In this document: positions 9,747 to 18,595 of the stretch, in pieces
Layout: every line of letters starts with the position of its first letter
Numbering within the stretch: the first letter of the stretch is position 1
Origin: Fertoeibacter niger
Lineage (GTDB): Bacteria; Pseudomonadota; Alphaproteobacteria; Rhodobacterales; Rhodobacteraceae
Assembly (NCBI RefSeq): GCF_009380135.2
Contig: NZ_WHUT02000003.1
Location: 124,001-188,000, forward strand
DNA: 64,000 bases
Reading direction: 5' to 3'
The notes under the pieces: model-generated
What the model was told of the DNA's origin: nothing
The model's input: only the letters and a program-made list of their open reading frames with translations
The model's database searches: none
Translations under genes and position numbers: made by a program

Positions 9747-10673
9747 ATGACCACTTTCCGCACCCCCTTGCTGACCGCCGCCCTGCTGGCGCTGACCAAC
9801 CCGGCCTTTGCCGCCTGCGACAAGGTGATCTTTTCCGACGTCGGCTGGACGGACATTACCGCCACGACAGCAGCAACCTCGGTGATACTGGAGGCGCTGG
9901 GGTATGAGACTGAGACGAAAATCCTTTCTGTGCCCGTGACTTACCAGTCGCTTGCCGGGGGTGATGTCGATGTGTTCCTGGGCAACTGGATGCCCACGAT
10001 GGAGGCCGACATCGCGCCCTACCGCGATGCGAAAACCGTGGACACAGTGCGCACCAACCTGACCGGGGCGAAATACACGCTGGCGACGAACAAGGCCGGG
10101 GCCGATCTGGGCATCACCGATTTTGCCGCTCTGGCCGCCAATGCCGATGCGCTGGAGGGCAAGATCTATGGTATCGAAGCCGGCAACGACGGCAACCGGA
10201 TCATCCTGGACATGATCGAAAAGGATGCGTTTGGTCTGAAGGATTTCGACGTGGTGGAATCCTCGGAACAGGGCATGCTGGCGCAGGTGGCCCGCGCCGA
10301 TGGCCGTGGTGAGCCGGTGGTGTTCCTGGGCTGGGCCCCGCATCCGATGAACGCCAATTTCGAACTGACATATCTGGCCGGTGGTGACGATTTCTTTGGC
10401 CCCAACTTTGGCGGTGCCGAAGTGGCGACCAACACCCGCGCGGGCTATGTGGCGGAATGCCCGAACACCGGCAAGCTGTTGCAGAACCTGGAGTTTTCCC
10501 TCGAGATGGAAAACGAGATCATGGGCGCGATCCTGAATGACGGGGCCGACCCGAAAGAGGCCGCGAAAGCCTGGCTGGCCGCCAATCCCGCCGCCGTGAC
10601 ACCCTGGCTGGCGGGTGTGACCACAAAGGACGGTGGCGATGCCGCCGCCGCCGTAACCGCCGCGCTGCAATAA
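9747..10673 (+). CDS. choX: Choline ABC transporter, substrate-binding protein
   Basis: A periplasmic choline-binding protein of 308 residues feeding ChoW/ChoV. A signal peptide runs MTTFRTPLLTAALLALTNPAFA, followed by ACDKVIFSDVGWTD. The aromatic ligand box characteristic of OpuAC/ChoX proteins is visible: GWTDITAT, FLGNWMPTMEADI and FLGWAPHPMN, with NDGNRIILDMI in the hinge region. The start has AGGGAG 6 bases upstream; longer in-frame extensions run into betI. It is separated from choW by a strong hairpin terminator, which probably keeps the binding protein more abundant than the membrane parts. Confidence 0.95.
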   Translation: MTTFRTPLLTAALLALTNPAFAACDKVIFSDVGWTDITATTAATSVILEALGYETETKILSVPVTYQSLAGGDVDVFLGNWMPTMEADIAPYRDAKTVDTVRTNLTGAKYTLATNKAGADLGITDFAALAANADALEGKIYGIEAGNDGNRIILDMIEKDAFGLKDFDVVESSEQGMLAQVARADGRGEPVVFLGWAPHPMNANFELTYLAGGDDFFGPNFGGAEVATNTRAGYVAECPNTGKLLQNLEFSLEMENEIMGAILNDGADPKEAAKAWLAANPAAVTPWLAGVTTKDGGDAAAAVTAALQ

Positions 10674-10682
10674 GCGCCCTTC

Positions 10683-10708
10683 GGCCCCGGCAAGACCGGG
10701 GCCTTTTT
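10683..10708 (+). terminator. Intrinsic terminator/attenuator between choX and choW
   Basis: GGCCCCGG-caaga-CCGGGGCC followed directly by TTTTT. It lies in the choX-choW gap and probably lets only part of the transcripts continue, raising the ratio of binding protein to permease. Confidence 0.85.
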
Positions 10709-10728
10709 CTATCCGGCAGCGGGGCAGA

Positions 10729-11562
10729 ATGGACTGGTTGACAGACTACAAGATTCCGGTGGGCAGAACTGCAAAGTCTGTTTTCGACTGGTTGCAAAAC
10801 CATGGCGCGCCGATTTTCGATGCGGTGGCGCTTGCGTTGGAAAGCCTTATCGACGCGATCCTCTGGGTGCTGCAAAGCCCGCCGCCGCTGGCGATCATCG
10901 CCTGTTTCGTGGCGCTGACCTGGGGTTTGCAAAGATCGTGGAAGACCTGTTTGCTGGTTTTGCTGGGCTTTCTGTTCATCCTCAACCAGGATTATTGGGA
11001 GGAGACGACCGAAAGCCTGACACTGGTGCTGTCAGCCTGCGTGGTCTGCATGGGGCTGGGCGTGCCGATCGGCATCGCTGCGGCGCACCGGCCCCGGCTG
11101 TATGGCTATATGGTGCCGGTGCTTGACCTGATGCAGACTCTGCCAACCTTTGTCTATCTCATTCCGGCTATTGTGTTTTTTGGCATCGGCATGGTGCCGG
11201 GGCTGATTGCTACGGTGATTTTCGTGCTGCCCGCGCCGATCCGGCTGACGCATCTAGGCATTTCCAGCACACCGCAGGCGCTGCTGGAGGCGGCGACCGC
11301 CTTTGGCGCGACCCCCCGGCAACGGCTGTGGAAGGTGGAACTGCCCTATGCCCTGCCGCAGATCATGACCGGGCTGAACCAGACCATCATGCTGTCGCTG
11401 TCGATGGTGGTGATTGCGGCGCTGGTCGGGGCCAATGGCTTGGGCGTGCCGGTGGTGCGGGCGCTGAACTCGGTCAATACCGCTTTGGGGTTTGAATCCG
11501 GATTCATCATTGTGGTGGTGGCCATCGTTCTTGACCGGATGCTGAGGGTGACACGCGCATGA
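10729..11562 (+). CDS. choW: Choline ABC transporter, permease
   Basis: Inner-membrane channel of the choline importer, 277 residues, ProW/OpuAB family. About seven hydrophobic helices are seen; the cytoplasmic EAA loop reads EAATAFGATPRQRLWKVELPYALPQI. The N-terminus MDWLTDYKIPVGRTAKS and helix segment VLDLMQTLPTFVYLIPA are typical of ProW/ChoW. It overlaps choV by 4 bp. A perfect TTTGCAAA lies inside at 10926-10933. Confidence 0.94.
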   Translation: MDWLTDYKIPVGRTAKSVFDWLQNHGAPIFDAVALALESLIDAILWVLQSPPPLAIIACFVALTWGLQRSWKTCLLVLLGFLFILNQDYWEETTESLTLVLSACVVCMGLGVPIGIAAAHRPRLYGYMVPVLDLMQTLPTFVYLIPAIVFFGIGMVPGLIATVIFVLPAPIRLTHLGISSTPQALLEAATAFGATPRQRLWKVELPYALPQIMTGLNQTIMLSLSMVVIAALVGANGLGVPVVRALNSVNTALGFESGFIIVVVAIVLDRMLRVTRA

Positions 11563-12584
11563 ATGCTGTCGAATTCGACCGGGTGAGCATCGTTTTCGGC
11601 GATCACCCCGACCGTGCGCTGCCGCTGATGGATCAGGGCCAGACCCGGGCCCAGGTGCAGCAGGCGACGGGGCAGGTGCTGGGTGTGCATGATTGCAGCC
11701 TGACGGTGGCCAAGGGTGAAATCCTTGTTCTGATGGGGCTTTCCGGCTCGGGCAAATCCACCTTGCTGCGGGCGGTGAACGGGTTGAACCCCGTGGTGCG
11801 GGGCCGGGTCATCGTGCATGACGGCGACTGGTCTTGCGATACCGCAAATTGCTCGCCCGCCGATCTGCTGCGTATCCGGCGCGAATGCATCGCCATGGTG
11901 TTTCAGGCCTTTGGCCTGCTGCCCTGGCGCACGGTGCGGGAAAATGTGGGTCTGGGGCTGGAGCTTGCGGGCCAGACCGCGGCGCAGCGCCGCGACCGGG
12001 TTGATGCGCAACTGGCGCTGGTGAACCTCACGCAATGGGCCGACCGGCGGGTGGGAGAGCTTTCGGGCGGCATGCAGCAACGCGTGGGGCTGGCACGCGC
12101 CTTTGTCACCGAAGCGCCCATCCTGTTGATGGACGAGCCTTTTTCAGCACTTGACCCACTGATCAGGGCACGTTTGCAAGATGAACTGCTGGATTTGCAA
12201 ACCAAGCTGAAACGCACGATCATCTTTGTAAGCCACGATCTGGATGAGGCGTTCAAGATCGGCAACCGCATTGCGCTGATGGAGGGCGGGCGCATCGTGC
12301 AATGCGGCACGGCGCGCGAGATCATCGCCAATCCGGTGTCGGATTACGTCGCGGATTTTGTGGCCCACATGAATCCGCTGTCGGTGCTGACCGCGCGGGA
12401 TGTTATGCAAAGTGGCCCTTCGCAGGCTTTGCAATCTGTCGATGTGGAAACGCCGGTGCGGCAGGTGATGGAACTGCTGCGCGACGGGGCCAAGGGCGTG
12501 GCCGTGACCGAGGGCGGTGCCGTCTGCGGCCATGTCCGCACCGAGACGGTGATGGCCCGGCTGATCAACCCGCGCGGGAACTGA
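11559..12584 (+). CDS. choV: Choline ABC transporter, ATP-binding protein
   Basis: ATPase that powers choline uptake, 341 residues. Walker A GLSGSGKSTLLRAVNG, Q-loop MVFQAFGLLPWRTV, signature LSGGMQQRVGLARA, Walker B ILLMDEPFSALDP and the switch histidine in FVSHDLDEAF. A single shortened CBS-like segment follows (ARDVMQSGPSQALQSVDVETPVRQVMELLRDGAKGVAVTE), so the tail is shorter than in E. coli ProV. Last gene of choXWV, convergent with topA, with a shared hairpin at the junction. Two TTTGCAA words 21 bp apart lie within the gene (12173-12201). Confidence 0.95.
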   Translation: MNAVEFDRVSIVFGDHPDRALPLMDQGQTRAQVQQATGQVLGVHDCSLTVAKGEILVLMGLSGSGKSTLLRAVNGLNPVVRGRVIVHDGDWSCDTANCSPADLLRIRRECIAMVFQAFGLLPWRTVRENVGLGLELAGQTAAQRRDRVDAQLALVNLTQWADRRVGELSGGMQQRVGLARAFVTEAPILLMDEPFSALDPLIRARLQDELLDLQTKLKRTIIFVSHDLDEAFKIGNRIALMEGGRIVQCGTAREIIANPVSDYVADFVAHMNPLSVLTARDVMQSGPSQALQSVDVETPVRQVMELLRDGAKGVAVTEGGAVCGHVRTETVMARLINPRGN

Positions 12585-12585
12585 C

Positions 12586-12607
12586 AGCGGCGGATCACTC
12601 CGCCGCT
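12586..12607. terminator. Bidirectional hairpin between choV and topA
   Basis: AGCGGCGGA-tcac-TCCGCCGCT is a perfect 9-bp stem whose loop contains the topA stop codon. It lies two bases after the choV stop, so it probably ends transcription from both convergent genes. Confidence 0.65.
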
Positions 12608-15249
12608 TTGGCCACTTTTTTGACCACAGTTTTTTTCACTGCGGGGGTCTTGGCCGCCGGTTTCGCGGGCGATTTTGTCTCGGTTTTCGCGGCAGCCTTG
12701 GCCGCAGGTTTGGCGACCGCCTTCACCGCAGGCTTTTTCGCCGCCGCCGGCTTCTTCGCCACCTTGGCCTTGCCACCCTTGCCCGCCTTTTCGGCAATCA
12801 GGGCCATCGCCTCGTCCAGTGTCACGGCCTCGGGGGTGATCTCTTTCGGCAGGGTGGCATTGACTTTGCCCCACTTCACATAAGGGCCGTAACGCCCTGG
12901 CATCACGGCGATAATCCCGCCATCGGGGTGTTCACCCAGCTCTTTTATCGGCGCGGCTGCAACGGTGGCACCCCGGCCGCGCGTGGCCTTTTGCGCCAGA
13001 ACCTCGACCGCGCGGTTCATGCCGATGGTGAACACCTCGTCCACATCGGCAAGGTTCGCGTAGGTGGTGTTGTGCTTTACATAGGGGCCATAGCGCCCGA
13101 TGGCGGCCTCGATCATCGCGCCATCCTCGGGGTGCGGGCCCACCGGACGCGGCAGGTTCAGCAGCAGCAAGGCCCGCTCCAGATCTATGCTGTCGGGCGC
13201 CCAACCCTTGGGCAGGCTGGCGCGCGGGGGTTTCGGCTCGGCCTCGCTCGCCTCGCCACGCTGCACATAGGGGCCGAAACGCCCGGCGCGCAGGCTGATG
13301 TTCAGGCCGTTATCATCCTGGCCCAGCACCTTGCCATCGGGCGAAATCGCGCCATCCTCGTCGCCCGAAACCGAGATCGGGCGGGTATAGCGGCATTCGG
13401 GATAGTTGCCGCAGCCGATGAAGGCCCCGCCGCCCCGCGCCGTCTTCAGATGGAGCCGCCCGGTGCCGCAGACCTGGCACACGCGAGGGTCTGACCCGTC
13501 AGCGCGCAGCGGGTAAAGATGCGGCGCCAGAAATTCGTCAATCTTCGTCAGCACTTCGCCGATGCGCAGATCGGCGGTTTCCGCAATGGCCGCCGAGAAA
13601 TCGCGCCAGAAACGGGCAAGCACATCTTTGTAGTTGCGCTCGCCCGCCGACACGTCGTCAAGCTCGCCCTCAAGATCGGCGGTAAAGTCATACTCCACAT
13701 ATTTGCGGAAGTAATTTGACAGGAAAGCCGTCACCAGCCGCCCCTTGTCTTCGGGGAACAGCCGGTTCTTGTCCTTGCGCACATATTCGCGGTCAACGAT
13801 CGTGGTCAGGATCGAGGCATAGGTGGAGGGGCGGCCGATGCCCAGCTCTTCCATGCGTTTCACCAGCGTGGCTTCGGTGTAGCGCGGTGGCGGTTGGGTA
13901 AAGTGTTGTTCGGGCTGCACTTTGCGCTTTTCGGCAGCCTCGCCCTGCATGATCTGCGGCAGGCGGCCCTCGTCATCATCCTCGTCGTCGCGGCCTTCCT
14001 CGTAGACTTTCAGAAAGCCGTCGAACAGCACCACCTGCCCCGTCGCGCGCAGCACGATCTGGGCATCATCGCTGCCCACATCCACCGTCGTGCGTTCCAG
14101 CCGGGCGGCAGACATCTGGCTGGCAATCGTGCGTTTCCAGATCAGGTCGTAAAGCTTGCGCTGGTCGGCCTCGGTCAGCCGCAGATCATCTGCCGCCGCC
14201 GCCATGTCGGTGGGGCGGATGCATTCATGCGCCTCCTGCGCGTTCTTGGCCTTGTTCTTGTAGAGCCGCGGGGTGTCGGGCACATAGGCGGCACCGAAAC
14301 GCGCCTTGATCGCATCACGTGCCTGGGTCACGGCCTCGGGGGCCATGTCGATGCCGTCGGTGCGCATATAGGTGATGTGCCCGGCCTCATACAGCCGCTG
14401 CGCCGCGTTCATGCATTGCTTGGCCCCCATGCCGAATTTGCGGCTGGCCTCTTGTTGCAGGGTCGAGGTCATGAAGGGCGCCGAGGGGTTGCGGCTGGCG
14501 GGCTTTGCCTCGACCGACAGCACCGTCAATGTTCGATTATTGACAGAATGCACCGCAAGTTCGGCGGCTTCGGCAGTTGGAATGTCGAATTTGTCCAGCT
14601 TGCGGCCACCCAGAACGGTCAGCCTCGCCTCGAATTCCTGGCCCCTTGGCGTGGCCAAAGTGGCCCCCACCGTCCAGAATTCGCGGGCGCGGAACGCCTC
14701 GATCTCCATCTCGCGTTCCACGATCAGCCGCAGGCAGACCGATTGCACCCGCCCCGCCGATTTGGCCCCCGGCAGCTTGCGCCACAACACCGGCGACAGG
14801 TTGAACCCCACCAGATAATCCAGCGCGCGGCGGGCGAGGTAAGCATCGACCAGCGGCACATCCACCTGGCGCGGATTTTTCATCGCCTCGGTCACGGCCT
14901 GCTTGGTGATCGCGTTGAAAGTAACGCGGCTAACCTTGGTGCCCTTCTTGATGCTCGACGCCAGCGCCTCTTGCAGATGCCAGGAAATCGCCTCGCCCTC
15001 GCGGTCGGGGTCGGTGGCCAGAATCAGTTCATTGTCAGACTTCAGCGCCTCGGCAATGGCGCGCACATGTTTCTTGCTGTCGGCGGCAACTTCCCATGTC
15101 ATGGCGAAATCGGCCTCGGTATCGACCGAGCCATCCTTCGGCGGCAGGTCGCGGACATGCCCGTAAGAGGCCAGAACCGTATAGTCGGCGCCGAGATACT
15201 TGTTGATTGTCTTGGCCTTGGCCGGAGACTCGACGACGACGACTGCCAT
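12595..15249 (-). CDS. topA: DNA topoisomerase I
   Basis: Type IA topoisomerase that relaxes negative supercoils. 884 residues. The Toprim domain opens with MAVVVVESPAKAKTINKYLG; the active-site tyrosine is in AGHITYMRTDG. One Cys4 zinc motif follows (CQVCGTGRLHLK ... GCGNYPECRY), then three Topo_C repeats (GRFGPYVQRG, GRYGPYVKHN, GRYGPYVKWG). The C-terminus is a long Lys/Ala/Pro tail (from about residue 825) resembling histone H1-like tails common in alphaproteobacteria. The ATG at 15249 has AGAGG upstream and matches the conserved start; a longer frame to 15318 lacks support. dprA lies upstream on the same strand. Confidence 0.97.
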   Translation of the reverse strand: MAVVVVESPAKAKTINKYLGADYTVLASYGHVRDLPPKDGSVDTEADFAMTWEVAADSKKHVRAIAEALKSDNELILATDPDREGEAISWHLQEALASSIKKGTKVSRVTFNAITKQAVTEAMKNPRQVDVPLVDAYLARRALDYLVGFNLSPVLWRKLPGAKSAGRVQSVCLRLIVEREMEIEAFRAREFWTVGATLATPRGQEFEARLTVLGGRKLDKFDIPTAEAAELAVHSVNNRTLTVLSVEAKPASRNPSAPFMTSTLQQEASRKFGMGAKQCMNAAQRLYEAGHITYMRTDGIDMAPEAVTQARDAIKARFGAAYVPDTPRLYKNKAKNAQEAHECIRPTDMAAAADDLRLTEADQRKLYDLIWKRTIASQMSAARLERTTVDVGSDDAQIVLRATGQVVLFDGFLKVYEEGRDDEDDDEGRLPQIMQGEAAEKRKVQPEQHFTQPPPRYTEATLVKRMEELGIGRPSTYASILTTIVDREYVRKDKNRLFPEDKGRLVTAFLSNYFRKYVEYDFTADLEGELDDVSAGERNYKDVLARFWRDFSAAIAETADLRIGEVLTKIDEFLAPHLYPLRADGSDPRVCQVCGTGRLHLKTARGGGAFIGCGNYPECRYTRPISVSGDEDGAISPDGKVLGQDDNGLNISLRAGRFGPYVQRGEASEAEPKPPRASLPKGWAPDSIDLERALLLLNLPRPVGPHPEDGAMIEAAIGRYGPYVKHNTTYANLADVDEVFTIGMNRAVEVLAQKATRGRGATVAAAPIKELGEHPDGGIIAVMPGRYGPYVKWGKVNATLPKEITPEAVTLDEAMALIAEKAGKGGKAKVAKKPAAAKKPAVKAVAKPAAKAAAKTETKSPAKPAAKTPAVKKTVVKKVAKAAE

Positions 15250-15350
15250 GAAAACCTCTGTTTCGCTCACCCTTGACGGTGGCGGCGCAAGATGTGGGCG
15301 AAGCGAGGCGCTTGTCAAGGAAGGGCTTTGCGGCCCAGGCCCGGGCGACG

Positions 15351-16526
15351 TCAGACGGCGCGCGACAAAAGGCCCCCGGCCTGGCGCAGGATCTTGCCTT
15401 CCAGTTCCAGCGTCAGCAGTTCGGGCGCGATATGGGCCGAGGGCATGGCCAGATCGCGGATCAGCTGGTCTTCGGCCAGCGGGCTGGGCCCCAGCCGGTC
15501 AAGGATGCGGCTGTGCAGGGCGGCAATCTCGGCCAGCGGGCGTGATGCAGGCACGGGGCCGGGCAAGGGTGACGCGTGACGCGGCGGTGGGGCCTGCACC
15601 ACGGCGCGGGGCATGGCAGGCTGCGTCGCCTCTGCCCGCCCGATAGCCTCGATCACGTCTCCGGCATGACGGATCAGGGTCGCACCGTCACGCAACAGCA
15701 TGTTGCAGCCAGCAGCCCTTGCATCGAACGGATGGCCCGGCACGGCAAAAACCTCGCGTCCCTGATCAAGTGCCGTGCGCGCGGTAATCAGGCTGCCCGA
15801 CCGCGCCGCAGCCTCGACCACGATCACCGCGCGGGCCAGCCCGGCCACGATGCGGTTGCGCAGCGGAAAGTGCCTGGCCTGCGGTTCGGTGCCCGGCGGC
15901 TGTTCCGACACACGGCAGCCCTGTGCGGCGATCTGCGCGGCCAGTGCGGCATTCTCTGCCGGATAGACCACATCCACCCCGCCCGCCTGCACCGCCACGG
16001 TGCCGCTGGCCAGCGCCGACGCATGGGCCGCCGCATCAATGCCGCGCGCCAGCCCCGACACGATGACGAAACCCGCCTCGGCCAGCCCTGTTGCCAGCCG
16101 GTCGGCCATCCGCAGCCCCAAGGATGACGCATTGCGCGCCCCCACCAGCGCCACCATGGGCCGGTTCAAAAGCGCGGCATCGCCCTGCACCCACAAAAGT
16201 GGTGGCGCGTCGGGCAGGTCGGCCAGCGCCACCGGATAGCCCGGCCCGCCAAAGGCCAGCAGCCGCGCGCCCGCCAGCCGTCCCTGGGCCAGTTCGTGCC
16301 GCGCCACCTCGACCGGGCAGGCTGCATACCCCTCGACCCCCGCGGCACGGGCGATGCCGGGCAGCGCCGCCAGCGCCGCCGCCGCCGTGCCATGATCGGC
16401 CAGCAAGCGGTGGAATGTCACCGGCCCCACCCTGCGGGAACGAATGAGGCGCAGGCGCGACAGAAGATCATCCTCCGTCAGGGGGGTGTGGTGGGGGTGG
16501 GGTGAGAAAGACAATCCCATGGCCAT
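15351..16526 (-). CDS. dprA: DNA-processing protein DprA
   Basis: Binds incoming single-stranded DNA and loads RecA during natural transformation. 391 residues. A SAM-like N-terminal region (LTEDDLLSRLRLIRSRRVGP) precedes the Rossmann-type core with PMVALVGARNASSLGLRMAD, VSGLARGIDAAAHASAL, GGVDVVYPAEN, RNRIVAGLARAVIVVEAA, GSLITARTALDQGREVFAVPGHP. The C-terminal winged-helix domain covers about residues 325-391 (LDRLGPSPLAEDQLIRDL). It lies 101 bp upstream of topA on the same strand, a common dprA-topA order. Confidence 0.95.
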   Translation of the reverse strand: MAMGLSFSPHPHHTPLTEDDLLSRLRLIRSRRVGPVTFHRLLADHGTAAAALAALPGIARAAGVEGYAACPVEVARHELAQGRLAGARLLAFGGPGYPVALADLPDAPPLLWVQGDAALLNRPMVALVGARNASSLGLRMADRLATGLAEAGFVIVSGLARGIDAAAHASALASGTVAVQAGGVDVVYPAENAALAAQIAAQGCRVSEQPPGTEPQARHFPLRNRIVAGLARAVIVVEAAARSGSLITARTALDQGREVFAVPGHPFDARAAGCNMLLRDGATLIRHAGDVIEAIGRAEATQPAMPRAVVQAPPPRHASPLPGPVPASRPLAEIAALHSRILDRLGPSPLAEDQLIRDLAMPSAHIAPELLTLELEGKILRQAGGLLSRAV

Positions 16527-16638
16527 CGCAACCTCGCCTCATTCGCGAGTCGCAGCCTGCCCCATGCAAGGTTAACGCGAGATGAATCTTTTCGCCGCCC
16601 CTCAAAACCACGCCACATTTCTGCCGCAATCCGTCGCG

Positions 16639-16676
16639 CTGTCACCTTGGCAAAAACATCCCCGCCGCTGCCGCAG
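16639..16676 (+). repeat. Copy of a dispersed Rhodobacterales intergenic repeat
   Basis: Contains CACCTTGGCAAAAACATC followed by CCCGCCGC, the core seen in five other places in the window. It lies in the dprA-gabT promoter gap. Family membership is judged by eye. Confidence 0.5.
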
Positions 16677-16769
16677 GCCCACCACAGCGATCCCGGTTGA
16701 ACGGCGCGCCAAAACAGGATCAGATGCACGGCAACACTGGCCCGCCCGGGCCCGCAAACGGAGCCTGCC

Positions 16770-18047
16770 ATGCTGAACGCCGAAGTTGCCAAACGCCGTG
16801 ACGATGCCATTTCGCGTGGCGTGGGGATGATGACGCAGATCTACGCCGACCGCGCGCTGAACGCCGAGGTCTGGGATATCGAGGGCAACCGCTATATCGA
16901 CTTTGCCGCCGGGATCGCGGTGGTCAACACCGGCCATTGCCATCCGCGCGTCATGGCGGCGGTGGCCGAGCAGATGGGCCGCTTCACCCACACCTGCCAC
17001 CAGGTGCTGCCCTACGAATCCTATATCCGTCTTGCCGAGCGGCTGAACGCCGCCGTTCCGGGCGATTTCGCCAAGAAAACCGTGTTTGTTACCACGGGGG
17101 CCGAGGCCTGCGAGAATGCGGTAAAGATCGCCCGCATCGCCACGGGGCGCAACGGCGTCATCGCCTTTGGCGGGGCGTTCCATGGCCGCACCTACATGGG
17201 CATGAGCCTGACCGGCAAGGTGGAGCCCTACAAGAAAGGCTTCGGCGCGATGATGCCCGATGTGTGGCATGTGCCCTTCCCGCAGGATGTGCATGGCGTA
17301 TCCACCGCCGATGCGATGGCGGGCATTACCAAGCTGTTCAAGGCCGATCTCGACCCGGCCCGCGTCGCCGCCATCATCTTTGAACCCGTGCAGGGCGAGG
17401 GCGGCTTTTACCCCGCGCCCAAGGAGCTGGTGCGCGCCATCCGCAAGCTGTGTGACGAGCATGGCATCGTGATGATCGCGGATGAGGTGCAGACTGGCTT
17501 TGCCCGCACCGGCACGCTGTTTGCGATGCATGGCTATGATGTGGCCGCCGATATCACCACCATGGCCAAGGGGCTGGCGGGCGGGTTGCCGCTGGCGGCC
17601 GTGACCGGGCGGGCGGAACTGATGGATGCGGCCCACCCCGGCGGTCTGGGCGGCACCTATGGCGGCAACCCGCTGGGCATCGCCGCCGCCAATGCCGTGC
17701 TGGACGTGATTGAAGAGGAAGACCTTTGCGCGCGTGCCAACGAACTGGGCGGGCGGCTGAAGCAGCGGCTGGAGGCGATACGCTCTGTCACGCCGGAAAT
17801 CAGCGACATCCGTGGCCCCGGCTTCATGGTGGCGGTGGAATTCGCCAACCCCGGCAATCACGAGCCCGATGCGGGTCTGACCAACCGCATCCGCATGGAG
17901 GCTTTGAAGCGCGGGCTGATCCTGCTGACCTGCGGCGTTTACGGCAATGTCATCCGCTTCCTTGCGCCGATCACCATTCCCGATGCGCATTTCGCCGAGG
18001 CGATGGAGATTCTCGAGGCGTCGGTGGCAGCAGCCCGGCAGGGCTGA
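16770..18047 (+). CDS. gabT: 4-aminobutyrate aminotransferase
   Basis: PLP-dependent class III aminotransferase converting GABA and 2-oxoglutarate to succinic semialdehyde and glutamate. 425 residues, normal length. Seen: GIAVVNTGHCHPRVMAAV, VTTGAEACENAVKIAR, AFGGAFHGRTYMGMSLTGK, IFEPVQGEGGFYPAP, MIADEVQTGFARTG and the PLP lysine in TTMAKGLAGGLPLAAV. These match bacterial GabT closely; GabD is not adjacent. It is divergent from dprA and followed by a hairpin terminator. Confidence 0.9.
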   Translation: MLNAEVAKRRDDAISRGVGMMTQIYADRALNAEVWDIEGNRYIDFAAGIAVVNTGHCHPRVMAAVAEQMGRFTHTCHQVLPYESYIRLAERLNAAVPGDFAKKTVFVTTGAEACENAVKIARIATGRNGVIAFGGAFHGRTYMGMSLTGKVEPYKKGFGAMMPDVWHVPFPQDVHGVSTADAMAGITKLFKADLDPARVAAIIFEPVQGEGGFYPAPKELVRAIRKLCDEHGIVMIADEVQTGFARTGTLFAMHGYDVAADITTMAKGLAGGLPLAAVTGRAELMDAAHPGGLGGTYGGNPLGIAAANAVLDVIEEEDLCARANELGGRLKQRLEAIRSVTPEISDIRGPGFMVAVEFANPGNHEPDAGLTNRIRMEALKRGLILLTCGVYGNVIRFLAPITIPDAHFAEAMEILEASVAAARQG

Positions 18048-18068
18048 ACAGCGGGGCTGAACGGGGCT

Positions 18069-18090
18069 GCGGGCGGGAAACCGCCCGTTT
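18069..18090 (+). terminator. Terminator after gabT
   Basis: CGGGCGG-gaaa-CCGCCCG followed by TTT, 22 bp downstream of the gabT stop. Confidence 0.75.
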
Positions 18091-18174
18091 GGCACAATGG
18101 CCGGGAACAAACCGGTGCCGCGAACGTTGTTCAACGTAGTCAACCGACTGAACCCCGTTCAACATGAGGCCGCC

Positions 18175-18429
18175 ATGAAAAAGTTCCTTCTGATCCTGCC
18201 GCTGCTGGCGCTGACCGCCTGCGAAACCTCCAACCAGAACGCCGCTGCCGGCGCTTTGGGTGGCGCGGCCCTTGGTGCCGCCGTGTCGGGCAGCGATGAC
18301 CGGCTGACCGGCGCGCTGGTCGGTGCCGCTGTTGGCGTCGCCGCATCCACCCTGATCGGCCCGGCCCCGCAAAGTGGCCAGTGCTATTACCGCAATGCCA
18401 GCGGCCAGCGGTTCATCGCCGCCTGCTGA
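18175..18429 (+). CDS. Glycine-zipper lipoprotein, 84 residues
   Basis: Starts MKKFLLILPLLALTACETS, with a lipobox LTAC giving Cys16 as the lipidated residue. The mature part is a glycine-zipper segment (GALGGAALGAAVSG ... GALVGAAVGVAAST) likely to insert in or lie on the outer membrane, with two C-terminal cysteines (QCYYRNASGQRFIAAC). The start at 18175 is chosen because it begins the signal peptide; an upstream in-frame ATG at 18097 would bury it. Function unknown. A strong terminator follows. Confidence 0.85.
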   Translation: MKKFLLILPLLALTACETSNQNAAAGALGGAALGAAVSGSDDRLTGALVGAAVGVAASTLIGPAPQSGQCYYRNASGQRFIAAC

Positions 18430-18447
18430 ACCGGCCTGCATTCTTGT

Positions 18448-18480
18448 GCCGGGCGCAACCTTTGCTTGCGCCCGGCATTT
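18448..18480 (+). terminator. Terminator after the glycine-zipper lipoprotein gene
   Basis: GCCGGGCGCAA (18448-18458) and TTGCGCCCGGC (18466-18476) form a perfect 11-bp stem, followed by ATTTTC. It separates the lipoprotein gene from bioMNY. Confidence 0.85.
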
Positions 18481-18595
18481 TCATGCGCAATTTATGCGGG
18501 TGCGGCCCCGGCCCCCGCAGCGCGCTTGGCAAGGCGCGCAACTGCGCCTACAAGACCGCAACGCGATCCAGCGCCCCAAGATCGAAGGCCATCCG

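Noticed and set aside
10774-12440. TTGCAA-rich stretches in choW/choV as a simple Leu-Gln codon-pair effect
   Set aside because: Other copies of the same octamer are read as Phe-Ala-Asn in pccB and betB, so a dipeptide bias alone does not explain them.
13894-15276. A 460-codon plus-strand ORF opposite topA
   Set aside because: Antisense shadow of a well-conserved topA; no motif or ribosome site.
16602-18143. A 513-codon minus-strand ORF opposite gabT
   Set aside because: Antisense shadow; His/Gly/Arg-rich composition and no family resemblance.
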